34,831 bases of DNA from an uncultured Collinsella sp. (GTDB taxonomy: Bacteria > Actinomycetota > Coriobacteriia > Coriobacteriales > Coriobacteriaceae), in contig CATYVQ010000018.1 of NCBI GenBank assembly GCA_958413895.1, positions 1-34,831 on the forward strand, in the 5' to 3' direction. This document shows, one piece after another, positions 1 to 7,615 of the stretch; the first letter of the stretch is position 1, and every line of letters starts with the position of its first letter. The notes beneath the pieces were generated by a model. The model worked only from the letters and a program-made list of their open reading frames with translations, was not told the origin of the DNA and searched no databases. Position numbers and translations under genes: made by a program.

Positions 1-55
1 CGAGGTAGCCCTCCTGGTCGAAGTGCATGATCTCGATCTTCTCGGTCTCCTTCAT
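1..55 (-). CDS. N-terminal fragment of an unidentified protein (runs off the window)
   Basis: An ATG on the minus strand (CAT at 53-55) is preceded by a good Shine-Dalgarno sequence (GAAAGGAG, complement of 61-68). It opens 18 codons, MKETEKIEIMHFDQEGYL, that continue past the window edge. The start is convincing, but too little is visible to name a family. The gene lies downstream of two GntR/UTRA sugar-type regulators and is separated from them by a terminator, so it probably has its own promoter in 56-290. Many genes next to UTRA regulators encode sugar-phosphate (SIS-domain) enzymes or transporters, but that is only a contextual guess. Confidence 0.6.
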   Translation of the reverse strand, partial: MKETEKIEIMHFDQEGYL

Positions 56-167
56 TCCCGCTCCTTTCACGAGCAGTTTGAATTGTCGCACGGAATGAAC
101 GGGCTTGCCGCCCCGTCGCACCGCTTAACCTTGTGGACATCTTGGCCCCAAGCTCAACAATTCAAAG

Positions 168-214
168 GTTCTTAATACCAGTGAACGATTACAGGTTAGC
201 CGTTTTTAATACCG
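168..214. promoter_or_regulatory. Direct-repeat operator candidate upstream of the partial gene
   Basis: Two direct repeats share TTAATACC (172-179 and 206-213), each preceded by a similar G/C-T-rich stretch (GGTTC and CCGTTT). They are 34 bp apart, close to three helical turns. They lie in the 275-bp gap between the partial minus-strand gene and the terminator of the GntR gene, where a promoter for the partial gene is expected. The AT-rich composition and spacing suit a regulator site, plausibly for one of the adjacent GntR proteins. No convincing -35/-10 pair was found. Binding is inferred. Confidence 0.35.
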
Positions 215-289
215 ATTTTATGATTTCATCCTCCCCTCTCGGTAGACGGTCAGTTTTTGCCGCTCATCGGTCAAGCGACATATATCCGT

Positions 290-325
290 AAAAACGAGCG
301 CCCCCGCCATGCGCAGGGACGCTCT
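290..325 (-). terminator. Intrinsic terminator of the GntR pair operon
   Basis: Read on the minus strand, GAGCG-TCCC-TGC pairs with GCG-GGGG-CGCTC around a short loop and is followed by GTTTTT. It lies 6 bases past the stop codon of the 331-1044 gene and would end that operon's transcript. Confidence 0.8.
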
Positions 326-330
326 AGACG

Positions 331-1044
331 CTAATAGTTGTAGGTATATCCGCCGGCGTCGCCGCGGGTAAAAGACTTGGCATGCTCGATTGCCTGCCCA
401 CTCGAGTCATAGGTCAGGCCTTCCAGCACGAGCGCCAGATCGCCCGGCTCAAGATTGAGCAAACTCGCATCGCGTGCGCCCAGCGCCTCGATATCGAGTT
501 TCTCTACCGACTGATCTGGCTTGCGTCCCAACATATCGTAGGTCTCGAACAGGCTGAAGACCGAAATGTCCACGTCTTCGATGCCCGGAAACAGCAGGCA
601 CGGAATCAGTGTCATCTCGATCGATACGGGCTCACCATCGGTGCAGTTGAGGCGGCGCACCGAGTAAAGCAGATCGTCCTCGGCGATGCCAAACAAGTCG
701 GCATAATACGGGCCGGCGTAGCGTTTGGAGCGCGCCAGGATGCGCACCGACGGCGTCGCGCCCGATGCCAAAACCGACTGGCGGAAGCCGCCCTTGCGTT
801 CGTGCTCGTCAAACCACTTGTGTCCCACAAAGGCGCCTTTGCCCTGCACGCGACGAATCTGGCCACTTTTGACCAGCTCGTCCATGGCGCTTCGGATTGT
901 CAGGCGTGTCGTGCCAAACTCCTCGGCCAGCTCGTTTTCGGACGGAATCATCGAGCCCGTCGGGTAGTCGCCGCGCTCGATTCGCTCCGCAATGCAGCGG
1001 CGAATTTGTTTGTAAACCGGCAAGTCTTCTACTGCATCAGCCAT
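331..1044 (-). CDS. GntR family regulator, HutC subfamily (wHTH + UTRA)
   Basis: This 237-residue transcription factor has an N-terminal winged helix-turn-helix (about residues 8-75; IPSENELAEEFGTTRLTIR is the typical GntR recognition-helix region, followed by the wing GKGAFV). The C-terminal UTRA ligand-binding domain (about 90-237) carries the usual pattern of DGEPVSIEMTLIP. HutC-type members usually sense a phosphorylated sugar or amino sugar and control neighbouring catabolic genes. The gene overlaps the end of the upstream GntR gene by 16 bp, so the two are translated from one message. The start is ATG with GGTGGG upstream, inside the preceding gene. The effector is unknown. Loosely similar to fructoselysine (FrlR) or amino-sugar regulators, but not assignable. 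Confidence 0.9.
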   Translation of the reverse strand: MADAVEDLPVYKQIRRCIAERIERGDYPTGSMIPSENELAEEFGTTRLTIRSAMDELVKSGQIRRVQGKGAFVGHKWFDEHERKGGFRQSVLASGATPSVRILARSKRYAGPYYADLFGIAEDDLLYSVRRLNCTDGEPVSIEMTLIPCLLFPGIEDVDISVFSLFETYDMLGRKPDQSVEKLDIEALGARDASLLNLEPGDLALVLEGLTYDSSGQAIEHAKSFTRGDAGGYTYNY

Positions 1045-1796
1045 TCGACACCCACCTTCGTCGCAACGCCGTCTGCCTCGCCGTTATCGGCAAATCGATA
1101 CTTGGTCGGCAGAATCACGGACTTGCAATACTCGACAAAGCCATCGGTCTCGTCGCGCTCGTGCGAAGCCTTGTAAAACACCGGCGTGCCCTCCTGAGCA
1201 TTCAGCAACTTGGCCTCGTCGGCGTTCAGACGGCTGATGGAAATATGCTCCTTGCCGTGCGTCACATGGACATTCCCCTCCTTGAGCAAAACGTCGTAGA
1301 GGCTTTCCTGCTCAAAATCGTGATCGGGAAGCGAGGGGCACAAAGACAGATTGACGTAAGCCGTCTCGATCGATGCCGGGGAACCGTTGACCACACGCAC
1401 GCGCCGAATGCAGAAGAGCGGCATGCCCAGGTCGATCTGGGCTTTTTGGGCAAGATCGATATCGGCATACACGACCTTGGACCAAACCAGGCGCGCGGTC
1501 GACTTTGAGCCAACCCTCTCCACCGCCTGCGTATAGTTCCATGTTTCCTGAAAGATGTTCAGCGGTTTGGGAGGACACACATAGGTGCCCGAACCGCGGC
1601 GGCTTTCCAAAGTTCCGCACGAAATAAGGCGCGTGATCGCAGCACGCAACACCGTGCGCGACACGCCCAGCTCTTCACAGAGCACACGCTCGGCGGGCAG
1701 CCGGTCGCCACTCTGCAGGTCATAATGTTTGATATACCAAAGAATGCCCTCAAAGGCGCGGTCTTTGGGCGGAATCGCATATGGTTCACTCGACAT
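1029..1796 (-). CDS. GntR family regulator, HutC subfamily (wHTH + UTRA), second paralogue
   Basis: A GntR regulator of 255 residues from the ATG at 1796. That start has GAGGAG 8 bases upstream; an in-frame TTG two codons earlier is less likely. The winged HTH spans about residues 10-80 (LPAERVLCEELGVSRTVLRA, wing RRGSGTYV), followed by a UTRA domain (about 95-235) with NGSPASIETAYVNLSLCP. It shares the fold and general pattern of the next gene but is clearly divergent in sequence, so this is not a recent duplication. It is the second gene of a three-gene minus-strand operon, 35 bp after the DUF4428-like gene and overlapping the following GntR gene by 16 bp. The ligand cannot be read from the sequence; context suggests sugar-type metabolism in the genes beyond position 1. 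Confidence 0.9.
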   Translation of the reverse strand: MSSEPYAIPPKDRAFEGILWYIKHYDLQSGDRLPAERVLCEELGVSRTVLRAAITRLISCGTLESRRGSGTYVCPPKPLNIFQETWNYTQAVERVGSKSTARLVWSKVVYADIDLAQKAQIDLGMPLFCIRRVRVVNGSPASIETAYVNLSLCPSLPDHDFEQESLYDVLLKEGNVHVTHGKEHISISRLNADEAKLLNAQEGTPVFYKASHERDETDGFVEYCKSVILPTKYRFADNGEADGVATKVGVEWLMQ

Positions 1797-1831
1797 GGGC
1801 AAGACTCCTCAACTGCTTGATGCTGCAGGAA

Positions 1832-2323
1832 TCATTGCTCCGGACGCCTCATGGCGTCGAAGGCTTCTTTGATCTGCTCCGCAACGTTCCGATACGACCG
1901 ATATAGGCCGGAGTCTCGCTTGACTTCGCCCGCGGTCACCGGAATCTCAAGCTTCGAAATCTCATCCTTGCCGGTTTGCACGACAACGATGACACCCATA
2001 CCAAGGCACATATTACGCTTGGCAGCGTTGTTTTTGGTAGCCTGAGCTGGATTAATCAAAATCTGCTGAGCCAGTTCGCGTTTGCTGAGCTCCGGCACAT
2101 CCTCGGGATTTCCGGTCTCGGCAATCTCGCACTGCAGCACATCCGCATAGTCAAAAATCTTCGGCTCGCCGCCGCGCTGATGCACGGCCCACTTGCGGCG
2201 CGTGGCGTCCTGGTAGATAGCCGGCAAAAATGTAAACCGCGGCGGGTCCAAAATCGTATCCGTGATGGTAAACACATCGGGATCAAAGGCATCCTGCGGG
2301 TTTTTCTTCTTGAACAGCCCCAT
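1832..2323 (-). CDS. Small DUF4428-like hypothetical protein
   Basis: A soluble protein of 163 residues from the ATG at 2323, chosen because GGGAGG sits just upstream; an earlier in-frame start lacks a ribosome site. It opens MGLFKKKNPQDAF and contains a beta-rich centre (RKWAVHQRGGEPKIFDYADVL, then QCEIAETG). This resembles the C-terminal half of DUF4428 or PH-like proteins, in which a stored value is compared through a beta-sheet module. Zinc-binding cysteines of a full DUF4428 protein are absent, so this is a short variant. It has no signal peptide or membrane segment. It leads the operon with the two GntR regulators, which makes co-expression likely, but its role is unknown. A PH-like adaptor is the best guess, with low certainty. 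Confidence 0.7.
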   Translation of the reverse strand: MGLFKKKNPQDAFDPDVFTITDTILDPPRFTFLPAIYQDATRRKWAVHQRGGEPKIFDYADVLQCEIAETGNPEDVPELSKRELAQQILINPAQATKNNAAKRNMCLGMGVIVVVQTGKDEISKLEIPVTAGEVKRDSGLYRSYRNVAEQIKEAFDAMRRPEQ

Positions 2324-2444
2324 ATCAGCCTCCCGTACTAGCATTAAACAACTCAAGCTGAATATAGCACCAATTTCAAGCCGCCGCCTTACCCTATCGG
2401 TGCGCGGCGTCTATGGCTCGCCCAGCGGAAGAGTTCACGGACGA

Positions 2445-2517
2445 GGGCCGGGGTGCCTGCCTTGTTTTGAGAAGTGGGCTCCGCGAACTTCTCAAAACAA
2501 GGCAGGCACCCCGGCCC
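2445..2517. repeat. Perfect 31-bp palindrome with 11-nt loop
   Basis: Bases 2445-2475 and 2487-2517 are exact reverse complements (starting GGGCCGGGGTGCC and ending GAGAAGT) around the loop GGGCTCCGCGA. The structure lies 55 bp past the LacI-family stop codon and has no T-tract, so it is not a classic intrinsic terminator. It is far longer than ordinary terminators in this window. It resembles the other long palindromes at 4824, 27428 and 27703 in arm length but has a different, much shorter core. It may act as a 3' end stabiliser or belong to a related palindromic element family. Confidence 0.85.
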
Positions 2518-2571
2518 CGCCGGCAAATAGCGGACACTCCGCATGCAATCTATGCAAACAAACAAGTACGC

Positions 2572-3600
2572 TTAGCTACATTCGGTAAGATCGAGCACGC
2601 TGCCCTTCACGATAAGCGCCGGCTCCAGAACGACTTCTTCGGCACGTCTACCGCCCCTACCGGCAAGGCGCTTGGACATGCAGCCAAAAGCATGCTCCGC
2701 GAGGATACCAGGATCCTGCTCAATCGCGGTCAGCGCCGGCTCAAAGAGAACGTCGGCGGCCGAGTTGTCGTAACTCACCACCGAGATGTCGCCCGGAATG
2801 CTCTTCCCCATCTCGTGTAAGCGCTTGAGCAGACCGAGGGCAATGTTATCCGAGCTTGCGAACACGGCGGTGGCATCAGTTGCGAGCACCGCCTCCGAGG
2901 CCTCGTAGGCACTCGGAATGTAGTACTCGCTCTCAAACTCCAAACGCGCGTCGATAGGCAAGCCAACCTCGCGCAGTGCGCGCTCATAGCCGGCAAGTCG
3001 CTTACGCCCCGTATTGGAACGGCGCGCGTTAACCAAGCAGGCAATGCGACGGTGGCCCTGCTCGATCAGATAGCGGGTGGCCATGTAGCCACCCATCTCG
3101 TGGTCGAACATCACCTTGTCGCACTCGAGCCCTTCAATGGCACGGTCGACCATTACGGCCGGGATGGGCAGGTGGCTGACTTCTTCGCGCAGGGCACGGT
3201 CGTCGGAGAACTCGTCGCCCACGACCAGGAAGACGCCATCAACGCCGCGCGTCACCAGCTGGCGCAGCAGCTCCAGATCGTCATCGGCGCTTCCACCCGA
3301 GCTGGTAATGAAGAGCGCATAGCCATCCTCGCGGCAGCGCTTTTCCAGGCTACCGGCGAGCGAGGCAAAAAAGCGGCTCTCGATGTTAGGGACGATAAGG
3401 CCCAGCGTGCGCGACTCGCGCATGACCAAACTACGCGCAATCTGGTTAGGAACATAGTGGTTGCGCGCCGCGACCTCCTTGATGAGTTTGCGGTTTTCTT
3501 CCGAGATGCGACAGGGCCGATTATTGAGCACAAGCGAGACCGACGAGGGGGAAAGCCCCACCTCCTGGGCGATCTGCTTGAGGGTGACTTTGTTGGCCAT
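2572..3600 (-). CDS. LacI family transcriptional regulator
   Basis: A 342-residue LacI/GalR regulator. The N-terminal HTH (residues 4-25, VTLKQIAQEVGLSPSSVSLVLN) is followed by the hinge region (YVPNQIARSLVMRESRTLGLIVP). A periplasmic-binding-like sensor domain (about 65-335) follows, with the typical motifs VDGVFLVVGDE, RYLIEQGHRRIACLVN and AVFASSDNIALGLLKRL. Start ATG with GGAAGGAG upstream. It is transcribed away from murB. A -10 box (TATACT, 3636-3641) lies ahead of it, and a LacI-type palindrome lies at 3742-3751 in the shared intergenic region. No sugar transport or catabolic gene is directly adjacent, so its target set is unclear; CcpA-like global control and a local sugar role are both possible. 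Confidence 0.93.
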   Translation of the reverse strand: MANKVTLKQIAQEVGLSPSSVSLVLNNRPCRISEENRKLIKEVAARNHYVPNQIARSLVMRESRTLGLIVPNIESRFFASLAGSLEKRCREDGYALFITSSGGSADDDLELLRQLVTRGVDGVFLVVGDEFSDDRALREEVSHLPIPAVMVDRAIEGLECDKVMFDHEMGGYMATRYLIEQGHRRIACLVNARRSNTGRKRLAGYERALREVGLPIDARLEFESEYYIPSAYEASEAVLATDATAVFASSDNIALGLLKRLHEMGKSIPGDISVVSYDNSAADVLFEPALTAIEQDPGILAEHAFGCMSKRLAGRGGRRAEEVVLEPALIVKGSVLDLTECS

Positions 3601-3635
3601 CTCGCTCCTTCCGGGTTTACGCGCAATCTCTTGAA

Positions 3636-3641
3636 AGTATA
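3636..3641 (-). promoter_or_regulatory. -10 box of the LacI-family gene
   Basis: On the minus strand the sequence GCTATACTTTC gives a consensus-like -10 (TATACT) about 35 bp ahead of the start codon. The -35 region is poor, so the promoter is either activator-dependent or weak. Confidence 0.45.
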
Positions 3642-3741
3642 GCGACTACCCCTCTACCTCGGTGATAAACACTTTACCAATCCGGTAGACGGCTGTTTTA
3701 TCGCCGCCAGCGCACCAAATCCGTCCGGGTGGGGTATATTG

Positions 3742-3751
3742 CAATCGATTG
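3742..3751. promoter_or_regulatory. LacI-type operator palindrome in the lacI/murB intergenic region
   Basis: CAATCGATTG is a perfect palindrome with the central CG typical of LacI/GalR operators. It sits immediately after a possible plus-strand -10 (TATATT, 3735-3740) and about 33 bp before the murB start. Binding by the adjacent LacI-family protein is inferred from site type and position only. Confidence 0.4.
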
Positions 3752-3783
3752 ATGACAACGACCACCAAAAGGCGGATATTCGT

Positions 3784-4746
3784 ATGCACGAGAACGACTT
3801 TTTTAACGAGGACCTGCTGTGCGCGCTTGCTGGCGTTGCCGGCGAGGACAACGTGCTGATGAGCGAGCCCATGCGCGAGCACACCACGTTTAAGATCGGC
3901 GGCCCGGCCGACGTCTTTGTCACGCCCGATACCGAGCAGAGCCTCGTCGCCACGCTCGATACCTGCTATCGCTGCGATCTGCCCCTCACCATCGTGGGCA
4001 ACGGCTCCGACCTACTCGTCGGCGACAAGGGCATCCGCGGCGTCGTCGTAGCGCTGGGCGAAGGTCTCTCCAACATCACCGTCGACGGCACGCACGTCAC
4101 GGCGGCAGCCGGCGCCTTGCTTTCCGATGTCGCCGCGGCGGCAGCCGAGGCCGGTCTCACCGGCATGGAGCCCATCTCGGGCATCCCCGGATCGGTCGGC
4201 GGCGCCTGCTACATGAACGCCGGTGCCTACGGTGCCTGCATGGCCGATGTGCTGGAGTCCGTGCGCGTCTACAAACCCGCTCGCCAGCTCGACGACGGCA
4301 CCCGCGGCAGCGGCAACATCATCGAGTTCGATGTCGACGAACTCAACCTGGGCTATCGCAAGAGCCGCATCGCCGACGACGGCTTTATCGTTCTTTCTGC
4401 TACCTTCAACCTCGCACCGGGCAACGCCGCGATGATCAAGGCCGACATGGACGACTACCGCCAGCGCCGCGAGGACAAGCAGCCACTCGACATGCCGAGT
4501 GCCGGCTCCACCTTCAAGCGCCCCGAGGGCTACTTTGCCGGCAAGCTCATCATGGATGCCGGCCTGCGAGGACACGCCGTTGGCGGCGCGCAGGTAAGCG
4601 AAAAGCACTGCGGTTTTATCGTCAACGCCAACCACGCCACCGCCGCCGACGTTGACGAACTCATCCGCCACATCCAAACAACCGTCAAAGGCCAATTCGA
4701 CGTAGACCTAGAACCCGAAGTCCACCGAGTAGGCGAATTTTTATAA
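3784..4746 (+). CDS. murB: UDP-N-acetylenolpyruvoylglucosamine reductase
   Basis: MurB is a cytosolic FAD enzyme that reduces UDP-GlcNAc-enolpyruvate to UDP-MurNAc with NADPH, the second committed step of peptidoglycan precursor synthesis. From the ATG at 3784 the protein has 320 residues. A TTG 45 bases earlier is in frame, but the ATG has AAAGGCGGA upstream and gives the family length. FAD-binding motifs are visible: TTFKIGGPAD, GNGSDLLV and the signature GIPGSVGGACYMNAGAYG. Catalytic elements follow: the YRKSR stretch, the proton-donor serine in SAGSTFKRP, and the C-terminal glutamate region LEPEVHRVG. The gene stands alone and is divergent from the LacI-family gene. The next gene is convergent, with a hairpin and a long palindromic element between them. 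Confidence 0.97.
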   Translation: MHENDFFNEDLLCALAGVAGEDNVLMSEPMREHTTFKIGGPADVFVTPDTEQSLVATLDTCYRCDLPLTIVGNGSDLLVGDKGIRGVVVALGEGLSNITVDGTHVTAAAGALLSDVAAAAAEAGLTGMEPISGIPGSVGGACYMNAGAYGACMADVLESVRVYKPARQLDDGTRGSGNIIEFDVDELNLGYRKSRIADDGFIVLSATFNLAPGNAAMIKADMDDYRQRREDKQPLDMPSAGSTFKRPEGYFAGKLIMDAGLRGHAVGGAQVSEKHCGFIVNANHATAADVDELIRHIQTTVKGQFDVDLEPEVHRVGEFL

Positions 4747-4771
4747 AAAGAAGGCCCCGAAAGGGGCCTTC
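4745..4771. terminator. Bidirectional hairpin terminator between murB and the CHAP hydrolase
   Basis: GAAGGCCCC and GGGGCCTTC (4750-4758 and 4763-4771) pair around GAAA. The run of five A bases before the stem becomes a T-tail on the minus strand, so it is strongest for leftward transcripts. For murB it begins directly at the stop codon and has only a weak T-tract. Confidence 0.7.
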
Positions 4772-4823
4772 ACCATATTCATTCAGATAACCCAGTCCGG
4801 TGTGTGACGTATTGGACCCGAAA

Positions 4824-4954
4824 GGTCCGTGGCTGCCCGAAAGGCATTAGGTTGATCGCGAGTTCCGCACGAGCCGGAGAGCACTTAATGTGCTCTCCGT
4901 GCGAGCAGGACTGTCCGAGCAGGCAACCTAATGCCTTTCGGACAGCCACGGACC
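4824..4954 (+). repeat. Variable-arm palindromic element, copy 1
   Basis: Arms 4824-4854 and 4924-4954 (31 nt each) are reverse complements with a single mismatch. They enclose a 69-nt core (4855-4923) that begins ATCGCGAGTTCCGCAC and ends in GGACTGTCCGAGCAGG. Inside the core a hairpin pairs GGAGAGCAC with GTGCTCTCC around TTAAT. The same core recurs at 27460-27527 (inverted) and 27736-27804, but with entirely different arms; only the arm base AGGTT next to the core is shared. It lies 20 bp past the stop codon of the CHAP gene and so may form its 3' untranslated region. No protein is encoded. A short hairpin GGACC-cgaaa-GGTCC overlaps the left edge. Confidence 0.9.
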
Positions 4955-4973
4955 AACTTGCTTCAAACCGCAG

Positions 4974-6179
4974 CTACGACAGCGCAATACCGCCGAGCCA
5001 GCCCCAACGCACGCCAGAGCCAGTGCCATAGAAGCTAATAAACGAATCAAGCGACTTAGACGTAATGGCACCCTCGTTGCTCATAACGATACCGCCGCCA
5101 ACATAGATACCCACATGACCGTAGATAAGGCCCGGAGCACCCGTGCCGCTATGCGATGAGTCGGCCACGATCATGCCCACCTGCAGCGCCGAGCGATCGG
5201 AGCTATAGCACCAGGCGTTGAACATGTCGCAGGCGTTGCCGCCAAAATAGCCCACGCCGGCGTTACGGAAGACATTGGTAACCCACGCCGCGCACCAGTT
5301 CTGACCCGGCGAAGGCGTGGAGTAGCACGCGTTGACGACGGCCTGCTGTTTGCCCGAGCCGGCATTCTGTTGCGGGGTTCCGGGCGCATACGATCCGCCA
5401 CCCGAGCTTGAACCACCCGAGTAGGAATTGTTCTTGTTCGCGGCGGCAGCGGCAGCGGCGGCCTTCCTGGCAGCCTCCTCAGCCTGGGCGGCAGCGAGGA
5501 TCTCGGAATCGCGCTGAGCCATGAGCTCCTTGACGTCGTCGGAAAGACCGTTCAGCACGGTCTGGACTTCTTGCTGCTTGGCCTGCATATCCTGCATCTG
5601 AGCCGTCTGCTGGTCCTTGAGTTTTTCCAGGTCGGCCTTTTGTGCTTCGAGCTCGGCCTTCTGTGCGTCGAGCTCAGCCTGAATCGTCTGGATATCCTCG
5701 ATGGCATCGCGGTCGCTCTTGTTGATCTTCTCAACGTAATGCGCGTTGGCGACGAGTTCCTCAAACGAGCCAGAGGCCAGCAGCAGCGACAGGATGTTCG
5801 TGCCGCCGGACTTGTAGCTGGCGGCCACGCGATCGGAAAGGTCGTTGCGCTTCTTCTTGAGCTCGGCCTTCTTTTCATCGATCTGGGCCTGCGTGTCGTC
5901 AATCTTGCCCTGGACATTCTCGATGTCGTTGAGGGTCTGGGCATTCTTGTTGGCCAGCGCCGCATACTCATTTGCGATGCTGTCGAGCTGGGCCTGAACC
6001 TCGTCGAGTTGGGCCTGGGCGGCATTCAGTTTATCGGTGGTTTCTTTGGAAGCCTCCGCCGCATGGGCGCGAGCGGGCAGGCCAAAAAGAACCGCCGCAG
6101 AAGCGGCGCCGAACAGAGCCTTGAGGGCGGTGCGGCGCGAGAGCTCCTGGGAAAGGATGGAATCGCTGTTTGGTGACAT
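4974..6179 (-). CDS. Secreted coiled-coil/CHAP-domain peptidoglycan hydrolase (PcsB-like)
   Basis: This 401-residue exported protein probably cleaves peptidoglycan cross-bridges during division or daughter-cell separation. A Tat-type signal is visible: SRRTALK (residues 14-20), a hydrophobic stretch, and an AHA cleavage site near residue 40. Residues 46-245 form a long coiled coil rich in A, Q, E and K, as in PcsB/CwlO-type proteins, where it keeps the enzyme inactive until it meets FtsEX. A Gly/Ser linker follows (about 250-275). The C-terminal CHAP domain (about 278-401) holds the catalytic Cys296 (GQNWCAAWV) and His355 (YGHVGIYVGG). The start ATG has ACGGAG upstream. The gene is single, convergent with murB, with a probable promoter at 6224-6251. 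NlpC/P60 is an alternative label, but WCAAWV...GHVGIY suits CHAP better. Confidence 0.88.
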   Translation of the reverse strand: MSPNSDSILSQELSRRTALKALFGAASAAVLFGLPARAHAAEASKETTDKLNAAQAQLDEVQAQLDSIANEYAALANKNAQTLNDIENVQGKIDDTQAQIDEKKAELKKKRNDLSDRVAASYKSGGTNILSLLLASGSFEELVANAHYVEKINKSDRDAIEDIQTIQAELDAQKAELEAQKADLEKLKDQQTAQMQDMQAKQQEVQTVLNGLSDDVKELMAQRDSEILAAAQAEEAARKAAAAAAAANKNNSYSGGSSSGGGSYAPGTPQQNAGSGKQQAVVNACYSTPSPGQNWCAAWVTNVFRNAGVGYFGGNACDMFNAWCYSSDRSALQVGMIVADSSHSGTGAPGLIYGHVGIYVGGGIVMSNEGAITSKSLDSFISFYGTGSGVRWGWLGGIALS

Positions 6180-6223
6180 ATGTACTCCGTTACATGTTTA
6201 TTTATATGTCGCTCAACTCATAC

Positions 6224-6251
6224 ATATTAGCGTACATATGGCGCGTCCCAA
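6224..6251 (-). promoter_or_regulatory. Promoter of the CHAP hydrolase gene
   Basis: On the minus strand TTGGGA (complement of 6246-6251) and TAATAT (6224-6229) are 16 bp apart. Inverted copies of CATATGTAC (6177-6185, covering the start codon) and GTACATATG (6232-6240, in the promoter spacer) flank the leader and could be a regulator site. The rest of the 6180-6445 gap holds nothing else recognisable apart from the galE promoter. Confidence 0.5.
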
Positions 6252-6379
6252 CGATTTCCACGAACGGCAGGAAACTACAAGGTCAGCGGCTCGCAAGCAA
6301 ATGCCAAAGATCAGGTTATGCGTACGCAAGCTCTTCTATGAGAACGTTAACATAGTCCTCTGCTTTTCCTACAGCGCAC

Positions 6380-6408
6380 GATTTGGGCGTCCCTGCCTGC
6401 GCTATACT
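6380..6408 (+). promoter_or_regulatory. galE promoter
   Basis: A -10 box TATACT (6403-6408, in GCTATACTCC) lies 38 bp before the galE ATG. The -35 is weak (GATTTG, 6380-6385, 17 bp spacing). The same GCTATACT context precedes the LacI-family gene. Confidence 0.45.
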
Positions 6409-6445
6409 CCCCTGAAGAAGTGTTCCTGATTCGATAGGAGACTAC

Positions 6446-7507
6446 ATGTCCAAAGCACTCGACCCCAAAGACACCTGCGTCCTCGTTACCGGTGGCGCCG
6501 GCTTTATCGGCTCGCACACCGTCGTTCAGCTGCTCGAGGGTGGCTATCAGGTCGTCATCGTCGATGATCTCTCCAACTCCAGCGCCGTCGCCGTCGACCG
6601 CGTCAAGACCATCGTGGGCGACGAGGCCGCCAAGAACCTCACCTTCTACGAGGCCAACGTGCTCGACCGCGATGCGATGAACAAGATCTTCGATACCCAT
6701 CAGATCGACCGCGTCATCCACTTTGCCGGCTTTAAGGCCGTCGGCGAGTCGGTGAGCAAGCCCGTCGAGTACTACCACAACAACATCGTGAACACCCTGG
6801 TGCTCATCGACGTCATGCGCAACCATGGCTGCAAGTCCATCATCTTCTCGAGCTCCTCGACCGTCTACGGCGATCCGGACAATCCGCCCGTCACCGAGGA
6901 AGACCCCAAGAAGCCCGCGACCAACCCCTATGGCTGGACCAAGTGGATGATCGAGCAAATCCTTATGGACGTCCACACCGCCGACCCCGAGTGGGACGTC
7001 GTGCTGCTCCGTTACTTCAACCCCATCGGCGCTCATCCGTCGGGCCTGATCGGCGAGGACCCCAAGGGCATCCCCAACAACTTGGTGCCCTATGTCGCCC
7101 AGGTCGCCGTGGGCAAGCTCGAGGCCGTTCAGGTCTTTGGCAACGACTACCCCACCCCCGACGGCACCGGCGTGCGCGACTACATCCACGTGTGCGATCT
7201 GGCCTCTGGTCACGTTGCTGCCCTTAATTGGATGAACGGCAAGACCGGCGTCGAGATCTTTAACTTGGGCACCGGCACCGGCACCTCGGTACTCGAGGTC
7301 GTCGCCGCCTTCTCCAAGGCTTGCGGCAAGGAGCTGCCCTACGTAATCCGCGAGCGCCGCGCCGGCGACATCGCTGCCAACTGGTGCGATGCCTCCAAGG
7401 CCGAGCGCATGATGGGCTGGAAGGCCCAGTACGACATCGCGGACATGTGCCGAGATAGCTGGAACTGGCAGAGCCACAACCCCAACGGCTTCGCCGACGC
7501 CGAGTAG
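6446..7507 (+). CDS. galE: UDP-glucose 4-epimerase
   Basis: A 353-residue NAD-dependent short-chain dehydrogenase/reductase that interconverts UDP-glucose and UDP-galactose. It serves the Leloir pathway and supplies UDP-galactose for cell-surface glycans. The N-terminal Rossmann motif GGAGFIGSH is at residues 16-24. The substrate-binding serines lie in FSSSSTVYG (about 134-142), and the catalytic pair Tyr162 and Lys166 is in PYGWTKWM. RYFNPIGAHPSG and RDYIHVCDLA are typical of GalE. Length matches the family. The start ATG follows ATAGGAG. It is monocistronic, with its own promoter and a strong terminator at 7530-7564. It opens the block of sugar genes, but there is no galK or galT beside it. 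Confidence 0.97.
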   Translation: MSKALDPKDTCVLVTGGAGFIGSHTVVQLLEGGYQVVIVDDLSNSSAVAVDRVKTIVGDEAAKNLTFYEANVLDRDAMNKIFDTHQIDRVIHFAGFKAVGESVSKPVEYYHNNIVNTLVLIDVMRNHGCKSIIFSSSSTVYGDPDNPPVTEEDPKKPATNPYGWTKWMIEQILMDVHTADPEWDVVLLRYFNPIGAHPSGLIGEDPKGIPNNLVPYVAQVAVGKLEAVQVFGNDYPTPDGTGVRDYIHVCDLASGHVAALNWMNGKTGVEIFNLGTGTGTSVLEVVAAFSKACGKELPYVIRERRAGDIAANWCDASKAERMMGWKAQYDIADMCRDSWNWQSHNPNGFADAE

Positions 7508-7529
7508 CAAAAACCTACATACCGCTCTT

Positions 7530-7564
7530 GCCCCGATCTCACGTTGTGAGGTCGGGGCTTTTTC
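7530..7564 (+). terminator. Intrinsic terminator of galE
   Basis: GCCCCGA-T-CTCAC pairs with GTGAG-G-TCGGGGC around GTT, followed by TTTTT. A textbook rho-independent terminator. Confidence 0.92.
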
Positions 7565-7615
7565 ATGGCATGTAACCATTCGCCGAAAATCGACCAACTC
7601 TTTTATCTTGCCTGT

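Noticed and set aside
4804..5031. Small ORF over palindromic element copy 1; a frame at copy 2 (27396-27593) shares the peptide ARAGEHLMCSPCEQDC
   Set aside because: The shared peptide is the translation of the conserved core DNA. There is no ribosome site, the frames differ outside the core, and the palindromic structure explains the sequence better.
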